Source of the DNA: an uncultured Ruminococcus sp.
Lineage (GTDB): Bacteria; Bacillota; Clostridia; Oscillospirales; Ruminococcaceae
Direction: 5' to 3'
Length of the DNA stretch: 12,155 bases
Assembly (NCBI GenBank): GCA_910577575.1
Contig: CAJTOG010000057.1
Coordinates: forward strand, 1 to 12,155
Made by a program: the position numbers and the translations under genes. This document shows, piece by piece, positions 1-5,158 of the stretch; position 1 is the stretch's first letter; each line of letters starts with the position of its first letter. A model generated the notes under the pieces. It was not told the origin of the DNA. It saw only the letters and a program-made list of their open reading frames with translations, and searched no databases.

Positions 1-1
1 G

Positions 2-58
2 CAGGAGGCAGAGCGCCGCCGCAGAGAGGCCGAGGAACACCGCCATATTCTGACATAA
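2..58 (+). CDS. C-terminal tail of a gene entering from the left edge (partial)
   Basis: Reading from base 2 gives a charged tail, QEAERRRREAEEHRHILT, ending at TAA 56-58. Its Arg/Glu composition suggests a helical or coiled-coil C-terminus, and it is far richer in GC than everything downstream. A terminator hairpin for this strand follows about 75 bases later, which fits a real gene end. The other two rightward frames give less protein-like tails. A leftward ATG at the edge has no ribosome binding site. Such tails occur at the ends of relaxase or mobilisation proteins of clostridial integrative elements, but that is only a guess; too little is present to name a function. Confidence 0.4.
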   Translation, partial: QEAERRRREAEEHRHILT

Positions 59-132
59 ACTATAACATATTTAATTGTGATAATTTATACTATATTTTAA
101 GGTAGGAAATACGTTATCTGATAAAACATAAA

Positions 133-165
133 TCTGAGGTGATTCAGTTCACCTCGGATTTTTTT
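133..165 (+). terminator. Rho-independent terminator, probably shared by converging genes
   Basis: The arms TCTGAGGTGA (133-142) and TCACCTCGGA (149-158) pair over 10 bp with one G-U and a 6-base loop, followed by seven T (159-165). It would end transcripts from the gene at the left edge. On the other strand the stem is followed by a looser T-rich stretch, so it may also end the leftward gene whose stop codon is at 164-166. Confidence 0.85.
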
Positions 166-358
166 ACTCTTTTATTTCACAGTTCTCAATACCGAATTCA
201 AGCATGATATTAATCAATTCATTCCTGGAACGGTTTGTTTGCTGGGATATTTCTTCGAGTTTTTCTACTGTTTCTTCTTTGATTCGTACAGAAAAAGTTT
301 TATAGCCGTCATCACCTTTGAGGTTTGACTTTTTTGTTATTTGCAGTTTTCTTGCCAT
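164..358 (-). CDS. Small ribbon-helix-helix (CopG/Arc-like) DNA-binding protein
   Basis: This is a 64-residue basic protein. Residues about 20-60 fit a ribbon-helix-helix domain: a short strand (YKTFSVRI, 19-26), a first helix (EETVEKLEEISQQTN), the turn RSRNE, and a second helix (LINIMLEFGIENC). Members of this fold bind DNA as dimers through the strand and usually act as repressors of their own operon or of mobile-element genes. The start is supported by AAGGAG (372-367 on this strand) 8 bases before the ATG. It is divergent from the recombinase downstream, and its probable -10 lies beside the -35 of a rightward promoter at 387-416, so it could regulate both directions. The fold is seen from sequence pattern; the regulatory target is inferred. 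Confidence 0.8.
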   Translation of the reverse strand: MARKLQITKKSNLKGDDGYKTFSVRIKEETVEKLEEISQQTNRSRNELINIMLEFGIENCEIKE

Positions 359-378
359 GGTATCATCTCCTTAACAAT

Positions 379-384
379 ATTATA
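379..384 (-). promoter_or_regulatory. Probable -10 element for the ribbon-helix-helix gene
   Basis: TATAAT on the minus strand lies just upstream of the AAGGAG ribosome binding site of the small regulator. No good -35 is found 16-18 bases further upstream, so the promoter is weak or needs help. It sits next to the -35 of the rightward promoter, so one bound repressor could block both. Confidence 0.4.
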
Positions 385-386
385 CC

Positions 387-416
387 TTGACAAATCCACA
401 AAATATATGTTATAAT
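387..416 (+). promoter_or_regulatory. Sigma-A-type promoter reading right toward the recombinase
   Basis: A perfect TTGACA (387-392) and a perfect TATAAT (411-416) are 18 bases apart. Transcription would start near 423, cross the 465-492 hairpin and recombination site 1, and reach the recombinase at 697. A 7-bp dyad, TATGTTA (406-412) and TAACATA (432-438), overlaps the -10 and is a possible operator. The promoter lies outside the possible invertible segment, so inversion would make it read the opposite strand of the recombinase. Confidence 0.65.
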
Positions 417-456
417 TTATGTGATAAAAATTAACATAAAGAATAGGGCTGAGAAA

Positions 457-492
457 CAAAAAAATCCTCCTGTACCAGTATGTACAGGAGGA
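457..492 (-). terminator. Strong hairpin; terminator for leftward transcripts
   Basis: An 11-bp perfect stem is formed by TCCTCCTGTAC (465-475) and GTACAGGAGGA (482-492) with a 6-base loop. On the minus strand it is followed at once by a run of T (complement of the A run 457-464), the form of an intrinsic terminator. It stands immediately outside recombination site 1, so it would stop transcripts leaving the recombinase segment leftward, including the recombinase transcript if the segment flips. On the plus strand there is no T run; there the hairpin folds up an AGGAGG, but no start codon follows at a suitable distance. Confidence 0.65.
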
Positions 493-494
493 AG

Positions 495-523
495 AATTTC
501 GCAAAATACGACAATTTGCGAAA
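495..523 (+). repeat. Recombination core site 1, left copy of 22-bp inverted repeat
   Basis: Bases 495-516 are the exact reverse complement of 1859-1880. Within it, TTTCGCAAA (497-505) and TTTGCGAAA (515-523) form perfect 9-bp inverted arms around the 9-base spacer ATACGACAA. Inverted binding arms about 9 bp long around a short spacer are the known shape of tyrosine-recombinase core sites. Downstream, CACAAAT (525-531) and GTATTATATCA (549-559) recur next to the right copy with a shorter gap. Binding or recombination is inferred, not shown. Confidence 0.7.
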
Positions 524-659
524 ACACAAATCTCATAATTCATTATTCGTATTATATCACATCTTTCAGAAAATGTCAATAGTTTTTTGAAATTTTTTTG
601 TCGGATTTTAAAAATTTTTTTCTGTTGTATAGAAAAAAAGGTATATTAAAAAATTTAGT

Positions 660-670
660 CCGTCATTAAT
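660..670 (+). repeat. Possible arm-type recombinase binding repeat (CCGTCA)
   Basis: CCGTCATTAAT lies just before the recombinase gene and resembles CCGTCAAAAAT (1789-1799) and CCGTCACTTAAT (1801-1812) after it. Integrases with an N-terminal AP2-like domain bind short direct repeats inside the element ends, as Tn916 integrase does. The repeats are short, so chance cannot be excluded. Confidence 0.35.
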
Positions 671-696
671 ATGGTCTACAGAATGGGAGTGTTTGT

Positions 697-1776
697 ATGG
701 CAAGAAAAGGAGAAAATATTTATAAGCGAAAAGACGGTCGTTGGGAGGGTCGTTATAAGTGTGGATTCAGTTCTGATGGTAAAGCTAAATATCGTTCTGT
801 ATATGCACATACATATCATGAAATACGTGATAAATTACAAAAACTAAAATCGACAGCAGTCAATTTTGTTTCATCTGGAAAAACAACAGTAAGAGAATTG
901 GCTGAAGAATGGCTCAGGGCAGTCAGATTAAAAGTCAAGACTTCTACGTACACCTGTTATAGTATGAAATTCGTCAAACACATTCTGCCTGTATTCAGCG
1001 GTATATTTTATGAGAAACTGACTGTTGAAAGTATACATGAATTTATTGAAAACAAGCTGAAAGAAAGACTCTCTGTAAAATATGTGAGAGATATAATCAT
1101 TGTTTTTAAGTCTATGGCAAAATATGTTTAAAGAATTCACGGTTATGCCAATCCGCTTGAAAATGTAATTCTGCCAAAAAGTGAAAATAATGAGATGAAA
1201 TTATTATCAAAGTCGGAGCAGGAGAAGCTGTGCAAATTTGTATTCTATAAGCCTGATAACACCAAAATCGGCGTTCTGTTAAGTTATTATGCAGGATTGA
1301 GAATAGGCGAAGTATGCGGTCTGAAATGGTGCGATATTGACCTAAATAAAGGCATTCTCAAAGTGGAACGCACGGTACAGCGTATCTATGAAAACAGCTC
1401 CACAAGGCTGATAATTGATAAACCCAAAAGCAGAAGTTCTGTCAGAGAAATCCCATTGCCAAAATTCCTGATTGAGATTCTGAGAAAATTTAAAGCTGAT
1501 GATTCAGCATATGTCCTATCGGGAACAGACAAGTTGACTGAACCTCGTACAATGCAGTATCGTTTCAAGACTCTGCTGAAAAAAGCAAATTTGCCGTCAA
1601 TTAATTATCATAGTCTTCGCCATATGTTTGCTACCAATTGCATCGAGCTTGGCTTTGATGTCAAAACATTGTCTGAGATATTAGGTCATGCTACTATAGA
1701 AACTACGCTGAACCGCTATGTTCATTCGTCTATGGAAAGAAAAACAGCCTGTATGAATCTGCTTAAAGTAGCATAA
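697..1776 (+). pseudogene. Tyrosine recombinase/integrase, interrupted by one in-frame stop
   Basis: The frame runs as one 359-residue integrase except for TAA at 1129-1131 (codon 145); protein-like sequence (RIHGYANPLENVILPK) continues straight after the stop in the same frame. The start has GGGAG (685-689) 7 bases before the ATG. In order there are an N-terminal AP2-like arm-binding region (about 1-55, ENIYKRKDGRWEGRY), a SAM-like core-binding domain (about 60-150), and a catalytic domain with Arg202 (AGLRIGE), Lys244, His305 and Arg308 (HSLRH), His331 (LGHA) and nucleophile Tyr341 (NRYVH). All catalytic residues are intact, so the lesion is recent, a sequencing error, or bypassed. The C-terminal piece from ATG 1195 has no clear ribosome binding site and would lack the DNA-binding domains. 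Family members cut and rejoin DNA at paired core sites; the inverted sites on both sides are its likely substrate. Confidence 0.85.
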
Positions 1777-1788
1777 AAATCTTTTTGA

Positions 1789-1812
1789 CCGTCAAAAATG
1801 CCGTCACTTAAT
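1789..1812 (+). repeat. Tandem CCGTCA repeats, possible arm-type sites
   Basis: Two direct copies, CCGTCAAAAAT (1789-1799) and CCGTCACTTAAT (1801-1812), are spaced 12 bases apart just after the recombinase stop codon. A third copy lies at 660-670 before the gene. Position inside both ends of the segment and equal orientation suggest arm-binding sites for the recombinase N-terminal domain. This is inference from position and spacing. Confidence 0.35.
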
Positions 1813-1851
1813 ATAATCAAATCCGCTATATTCAGATATTCGTATAGGCTC

Positions 1852-1880
1852 TTTCATTAATTGTCGTATTTTGCGAAATT
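1852..1880 (-). repeat. Recombination core site 2, right copy of 22-bp inverted repeat
   Basis: Bases 1859-1880 are the perfect reverse complement of 495-516. The right arm TTTGCGAAA (1870-1878) is intact, the spacer TTGTCGTAT (1861-1869) is the exact reverse complement of the spacer of site 1, and the left arm is degenerate (TTTCATTAA, 1852-1860, 7 of 9 matches). CACAAATGTATTATATCA follows (1884-1901), echoing two blocks beside site 1. Spacers in opposite orientation predict inversion of 1.4 kb between the sites. Confidence 0.7.
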
Positions 1881-1958
1881 AATCACAAATGTATTATATC
1901 ATAATCTTGAATCTTAGTAAAGTAACATAGAAGCAATTATTAGATATGAGTTGTTGAA

Positions 1959-2423
1959 ATGAATGAAGAAAAGATAGAAAAAAGAAATAATATGTTTCAC
2001 TCCCCCTTTTATAATGTTTTCTTATTGGTTAGTGAACATGCGAATACTGGGGACAAAAAAGCGTTAGCTTATATAAGTTCATTTTATAACTGGGAAGTAT
2101 TAAAGGAAGTTGTTAAGTGGATGACAGAGTTAGCGGAACAAGGTGATATGGATGCTCAGTATAATCTTGGAATTCATTATCAACAAATGCTTGATGGTAA
2201 TGATAAAGAAACGATAAAATGGTTTACAAAGGCTGCTGAAAATGGCTGTATTCCTGCATGTTGGCATTTAGGAATGAGTTATGAATTTGGTATCTGGGGT
2301 GTTGATAAAAACATTGAAGAAGCAATCAAGTGGTATAAAATGGTTGCAAATAGTGGTGAAGAATCAGTACATGATGCTGAACTTAAGCTTGAAAAATTGA
2401 CAGACTTAAATAGCAATAACTAA
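1959..2423 (+). CDS. Sel1-repeat (TPR-like) protein
   Basis: This is a 154-residue protein with two clear Sel1-like repeats at about 64-98 (GDMDAQYNLGIHYQQ, then KWFTKAAENG) and 99-135 (CWHLGMSYEFGIWGVDKN, then KWYKMVANSG). These helical hairpins stack into a superhelix and usually bind protein partners. No signal peptide or membrane segment is seen, so it is probably cytoplasmic. The ATG at 1959 has no strong ribosome binding site; Met12 (1992) is an alternative start. The next gene begins 22 bases after its stop with its own strong site, so the two are probably co-transcribed. Its role is unknown; it lies just outside the right recombination site, where it could be affected by inversion. 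Confidence 0.75.
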   Translation: MNEEKIEKRNNMFHSPFYNVFLLVSEHANTGDKKALAYISSFYNWEVLKEVVKWMTELAEQGDMDAQYNLGIHYQQMLDGNDKETIKWFTKAAENGCIPACWHLGMSYEFGIWGVDKNIEEAIKWYKMVANSGEESVHDAELKLEKLTDLNSNN

Positions 2424-2445
2424 ATTTTAGGAGGAAATTTTTATA

Positions 2446-3057
2446 ATGTATTCAACAATTAGATTTGCTGGTGAAAGATGGGATATTTTAAAAAAAGAAA
2501 ATGGAAAAACGTTGTTGGCTTTTAGTTCGGGCTTTTTTGGAAATGAAAGTTTAATGTTTAGAACAAAAAATTTTTTTGAACGTGATTGTAGCTATTTTTA
2601 CAAAACAATGCGTGAGTATTTAAACGTGACCTTTTCTAATTATGTTTTTTCAGAAAGTGATAAAAAGCATATAGTTGTTATTCAGAATAAGTATCCTGTT
2701 GTTTCATGGGAAAAAGATGATTTAGGCTTTAGTACAACTAATTTTAAAATGGAAGTGCAAAAAGACAGAGTGTTCCCGTTAAGATATGTTGATGTTTGTG
2801 GTTTATCAAGTAGAGAGTTGACAGATATATGCAGTCTTCGTAAAGGGGACAAAGTTATTCTATCGCCCCAAAATATTGATAAAAATCAACGTATTCCTAC
2901 TATATCCTATCACGAAGATTGGAAGACAGGTAGGAGTTATCAACAATTGGAGGAATTTTCCTTTGAAACTTTAGAAAGAGATATTAAGGATGATGAAAGT
3001 TATTTAGACTCTATAACAGTTATTCCAGCAATTTGGGTGGATTCAAGTATTACTTAA
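2446..3057 (+). CDS. Hypothetical protein, 203 aa
   Basis: I do not recognise this protein. The start is well supported by AGGAGG about 10 bases before the ATG. It is a soluble-looking, mixed-charge protein with no signal peptide, membrane helix, cysteine cluster or familiar catalytic motif. Aromatic residues are common in the first half, and there is an acidic stretch near 178-188 (ERDIKDDESYLDS). It forms a tight pair with the Sel1-repeat gene upstream, and 222 bases separate it from the cysteine-rich peptide gene, so membership in the peptide cluster is uncertain. It is AT-rich like its neighbours. Confidence 0.7.
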   Translation: MYSTIRFAGERWDILKKENGKTLLAFSSGFFGNESLMFRTKNFFERDCSYFYKTMREYLNVTFSNYVFSESDKKHIVVIQNKYPVVSWEKDDLGFSTTNFKMEVQKDRVFPLRYVDVCGLSSRELTDICSLRKGDKVILSPQNIDKNQRIPTISYHEDWKTGRSYQQLEEFSFETLERDIKDDESYLDSITVIPAIWVDSSIT

Positions 3058-3179
3058 AAGTAGTTAAAATAAAAAATTGAATCTATAAATTATTCCATAG
3101 TTTATTAAAATATGAAATTGATTTCTAATACTTTTATTATAACATCTTTTTTGTACATACTTTTATAGAATGATTTTTG

Positions 3180-3204
3180 TATGAATTTTCAATGTAAATT
3201 CATA
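3180..3204. promoter_or_regulatory. Dyad upstream of the cysteine-rich peptide gene, possible operator
   Basis: TATGAATTT (3180-3188) and AAATTCATA (3196-3204) form a perfect 9-bp inverted repeat with a 7-base gap, about 75 bases before the peptide start. No T run follows, so it is not a terminator. It could be an operator or part of an upstream leader. The 222-base gap 3058-3279 otherwise holds no gene. The best promoter match, TTGTAA (3232-3237) 17 bases before TATATT (3255-3260), would leave a leader of only about 13 bases and is weak. Confidence 0.35.
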
Positions 3205-3279
3205 TGTCTCTGATTATTCTGGAGATTATACTTGTAATCCTGATTAATAAAAATTATATTAAAGAAAGAAGGTGAAATT

Positions 3280-3426
3280 ATGTTTGAACTTGAACTTATG
3301 ACCAAATCAAATTTCAGGTTGAATGCAAGTTGTGACCCTCACGACTGTGAACCAAGAGAAATTACACCTTGTGGACCTGATTATGGTTCTAGTTGTATGC
3401 CTGATTGTGACCCAGCTGATGATTGA
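3280..3426 (+). CDS. Cysteine-rich peptide, candidate RiPP precursor (48 aa)
   Basis: This short gene is well formed: AAGG (3269-3272) lies 7 bases before the ATG, and the stop is TGA 3424-3426. The N-terminal part (MFELELMTKSNFRLNAS) lacks Cys and looks like a leader. The rest carries five Cys (18, 23, 31, 39, 43) with Pro and Asp in the pattern CDPHDCEP and CMPDCDP. It sits two genes upstream of a radical SAM/SPASM enzyme, the usual place for a substrate whose Cys are joined to other residues by thioether bonds. The 96-aa protein downstream shares both the MF[D/E]LE start and the PDCxP ending. The final product, its modification and export are unknown. Naming it a precursor rests on size, composition and neighbourhood. 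Confidence 0.75.
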   Translation: MFELELMTKSNFRLNASCDPHDCEPREITPCGPDYGSSCMPDCDPADD

Positions 3427-3449
3427 TAATTAATTAATCCGAATGCAGA

Positions 3450-3477
3450 CAATGCGGTTATAAAGCCGCATTGTTTT
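3450..3477 (+). terminator. Hairpin with short T tail between the two peptide genes, probable attenuator
   Basis: CAATGCGG (3450-3457) and CCGCATTG (3466-3473) form a perfect 8-bp stem with an 8-base loop, followed by TTTTG. It sits 23 bases after the small peptide gene and 22 bases before the next gene. The T tail is short, so partial termination is likely. That would give more transcript for the peptide than for the enzyme, a common arrangement in peptide operons. Confidence 0.65.
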
Positions 3478-3499
3478 GTAGTATGAAAGGAAAACTAAT

Positions 3500-3790
3500 A
3501 TGTTTGATTTAGAACCTTTAAATACATATGAAGATAGTGATTCTGATGAATGCCTGCCTGAATGTTTACCTTTCGAAAAAAGTTTAAATAAGGCATTAAA
3601 AGATACACATGGAAAAACACAAGCAGAGCTTGAAGAACAATGGGCTGAAGAGGATGAAGAAGCTAAAGAAAAGACAGACGAATATTTAGAATATATAAAA
3701 AATTTAAAGTATGATTTGCTTAATCACGAAAATGATGATGAGTATTCTTCTGGCGAAGCTGTTCCTGATTGTAATCCTTGGAGAGATTAA
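3500..3790 (+). CDS. Acidic 96-aa protein with CxPxC-type motifs, second candidate substrate or adaptor
   Basis: AAAGG lies 9 bases before the ATG. The start MFDLEPL resembles MFELEL of the small peptide. Residues 17-24 read ECLPECLP (Cys18, Cys22), the middle (about 30-80) is a very acidic predicted helix (AELEEQWAEEDEEAKEKTDE), and the end reads VPDCNPWRD (Cys91), matching MPDCDP of the small peptide. Its last codons contain the ribosome binding site of the radical SAM gene, so the two are translationally linked. It could be a second, larger precursor with modified ends, or an adaptor presenting the peptide to the enzyme. I know of no named family for it. The shared ends are seen in the sequence; the role is inferred. 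Confidence 0.65.
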   Translation: MFDLEPLNTYEDSDSDECLPECLPFEKSLNKALKDTHGKTQAELEEQWAEEDEEAKEKTDEYLEYIKNLKYDLLNHENDDEYSSGEAVPDCNPWRD

Positions 3791-3792
3791 TT

Positions 3793-5013
3793 ATGTACTA
3801 CTGTTTAAATAACAACACTTACCTTGTAGAAGGAAAATCAAAGGATTGTATCTATGATTTAAGTAAAAGAAAGTTATATCATATTCAAAAGGCATTTTCT
3901 GCTTTGATTGAGAGAACTTGTTCAGTTGATATGGACAAGTTGAATTTAACAGATGAAGAAAATGAAGCAATAGAAAATCTTAAAAACGTTGGTTTGATTG
4001 ATGTTTCAAATGAAATAAAACCACTTGCTGATATAAAAAGTCTTGTTACAGATTTTGATATTAAATTTGTGTGGATTGAAATTTGTACGTTTTGTAACCT
4101 CAAATGCAAACATTGTTACAACGAATCCTCTTCACAATGTCATGAAACAATGTTATTTGATGACTTCAAAAAGGTTTGTCATGAATTGCTGGATATTGGT
4201 GTAAGAAAAGTTCAACTTATTGGTGGAGAACCTTTTTGTCATAAAAATATCAGGGAAATGCTTGAATATGCAGCCGAAAAATTTGATTTTGTAGAAGTAT
4301 TCACAAATGGTATTTTGATAAATGAAGAATGGTGCAAATTTTTTAAGGATAATAATATTCATGTAGCTATGTCGATTTATTCCTATAATGCAGAAGAACA
4401 TGACAAAGTTACATTACATAAAGGTTCGCACGATAAAACGGTACATTCAGTTGAACTTCTGAAACGGTATGATATTCCGCATAGAATAGCAACTGTTTAT
4501 ATGAAAGACGTTTCTGTTGGAGAAAAAAATACAGATTTATACATAATAAATCCAGAAAAAGATGTCATTCGTATGGCTGGCAGGGGAAATGTCGGACTTT
4601 TAACACCAGAATTATTAAAACGAAAGCTGATAACAAAAGAAACTTTTTCTCATGCATTAAATCCTGAAGCAATCGCTTGTAATGTAAATGGAAATCGTTG
4701 TTTCGCATCAAAGCTGTATATATCTGCTGACTGGGAAGTATATCCTTGTGTTATGGAACGCCGATTTTCTCATGGTAATTTAAAAGATGATAATCTTAAA
4801 AATCTTATAAAAAGAGAAATTCAGGAGCTTAACAAAGATAAAATTAAAGGGTGCAAGGACTGTGAATTCAGGTATGCTTGCTATGATTGTCGCCCCGATT
4901 CTTTATCTGAAGACATATATGCTAAACCGTATTATTGTACATATGATGTTGATAAAGGTGAATTCATGGACGAAGATATAGTGATAGGAAATATTCTTTG
5001 TAATGACTTTTAA
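3793..5013 (+). CDS. Radical SAM/SPASM peptide maturase
   Basis: This is a 406-residue enzyme. Residues about 1-85 look like a small winged-helix or PqqD-like peptide-binding region (acidic helices ending in NVGLIDVS). The radical SAM core follows, with Cys101, Cys105 and Cys108 (CNLKCKHC) for the 4Fe-4S cluster that cleaves S-adenosylmethionine, and GGEP (144-147). The C-terminal SPASM domain has Cys296, 303, 319, 354, 357, 363, 366 and 382 (CKDCEFRYACYDC) for auxiliary clusters. Enzymes of this build modify ribosomal peptides, often forming Cys thioether links; the two Cys-bearing genes just upstream are the likely substrates. I chose ATG 3793 because GGAGAG (3780-3785) lies 7 bases before it; an in-frame TTG at 3778 is the alternative. 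The exact maturase subfamily is not assigned. No transporter or peptidase gene follows. Confidence 0.9.
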   Translation: MYYCLNNNTYLVEGKSKDCIYDLSKRKLYHIQKAFSALIERTCSVDMDKLNLTDEENEAIENLKNVGLIDVSNEIKPLADIKSLVTDFDIKFVWIEICTFCNLKCKHCYNESSSQCHETMLFDDFKKVCHELLDIGVRKVQLIGGEPFCHKNIREMLEYAAEKFDFVEVFTNGILINEEWCKFFKDNNIHVAMSIYSYNAEEHDKVTLHKGSHDKTVHSVELLKRYDIPHRIATVYMKDVSVGEKNTDLYIINPEKDVIRMAGRGNVGLLTPELLKRKLITKETFSHALNPEAIACNVNGNRCFASKLYISADWEVYPCVMERRFSHGNLKDDNLKNLIKREIQELNKDKIKGCKDCEFRYACYDCRPDSLSEDIYAKPYYCTYDVDKGEFMDEDIVIGNILCNDF

Positions 5014-5033
5014 GATAAAATTATATATTTAAG

Positions 5034-5067
5034 AGCAGTAAATCCGATAGAGGGTTTACTGCTTTTT
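5034..5067 (+). terminator. Rho-independent terminator closing the peptide operon
   Basis: AGCAGTAAATCC (5034-5045) pairs with GGGTTTACTGCT (5052-5063) over 12 bp with one G-U and a 6-base loop, followed by TTTTT then AT-rich sequence. It begins 20 bases after the radical SAM stop codon and separates that unit from the defence genes. Confidence 0.9.
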
Positions 5068-5092
5068 ATAATTTTAAATTTAAATTAACCTA

Positions 5093-5121
5093 TTGCATTT
5101 CTGGTAATTTTATGGTATAAT
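5093..5121 (+). promoter_or_regulatory. Promoter of the restriction-modification operon
   Basis: TTGCAT (5093-5098) and TATAAT (5116-5121) are 17 bases apart, with TG one base before the -10 (extended -10). Transcription would start near 5128, about 30 bases before the ATG. GGGTG (5146-5150) is the probable ribosome binding site. Confidence 0.8.
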
Positions 5122-5158
5122 AAAATAATCAAGTTTATACGTTTCGGGTGATATAGAG

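Noticed and set aside
1..54. Leftward ATG frame running off the left edge
   Set aside because: It has no ribosome binding site and faces the terminator; the rightward frame ending at 58 is more protein-like.
337..579. Leftward 80-codon open frame
   Set aside because: It overlaps the regulator start, runs through the 465-492 hairpin and recombination site 1, and has no ribosome binding site or protein-like composition.
495..1880. Insertion sequence with terminal inverted repeats
   Set aside because: The enzyme is a tyrosine recombinase, no target duplication flanks the repeats, and the repeats have recombinase core-site shape.
3778..3792. TTG as the start of the radical SAM gene
   Set aside because: ATG 3793 has GGAGAG at the right distance, and that site lies inside the region the TTG start would make coding.
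3280..5013. Lanthipeptide or thiopeptide cluster
   Set aside because: No LanM, LanBC, YcaO or cyclodehydratase gene is present; the only modifying enzyme is a radical SAM/SPASM protein.
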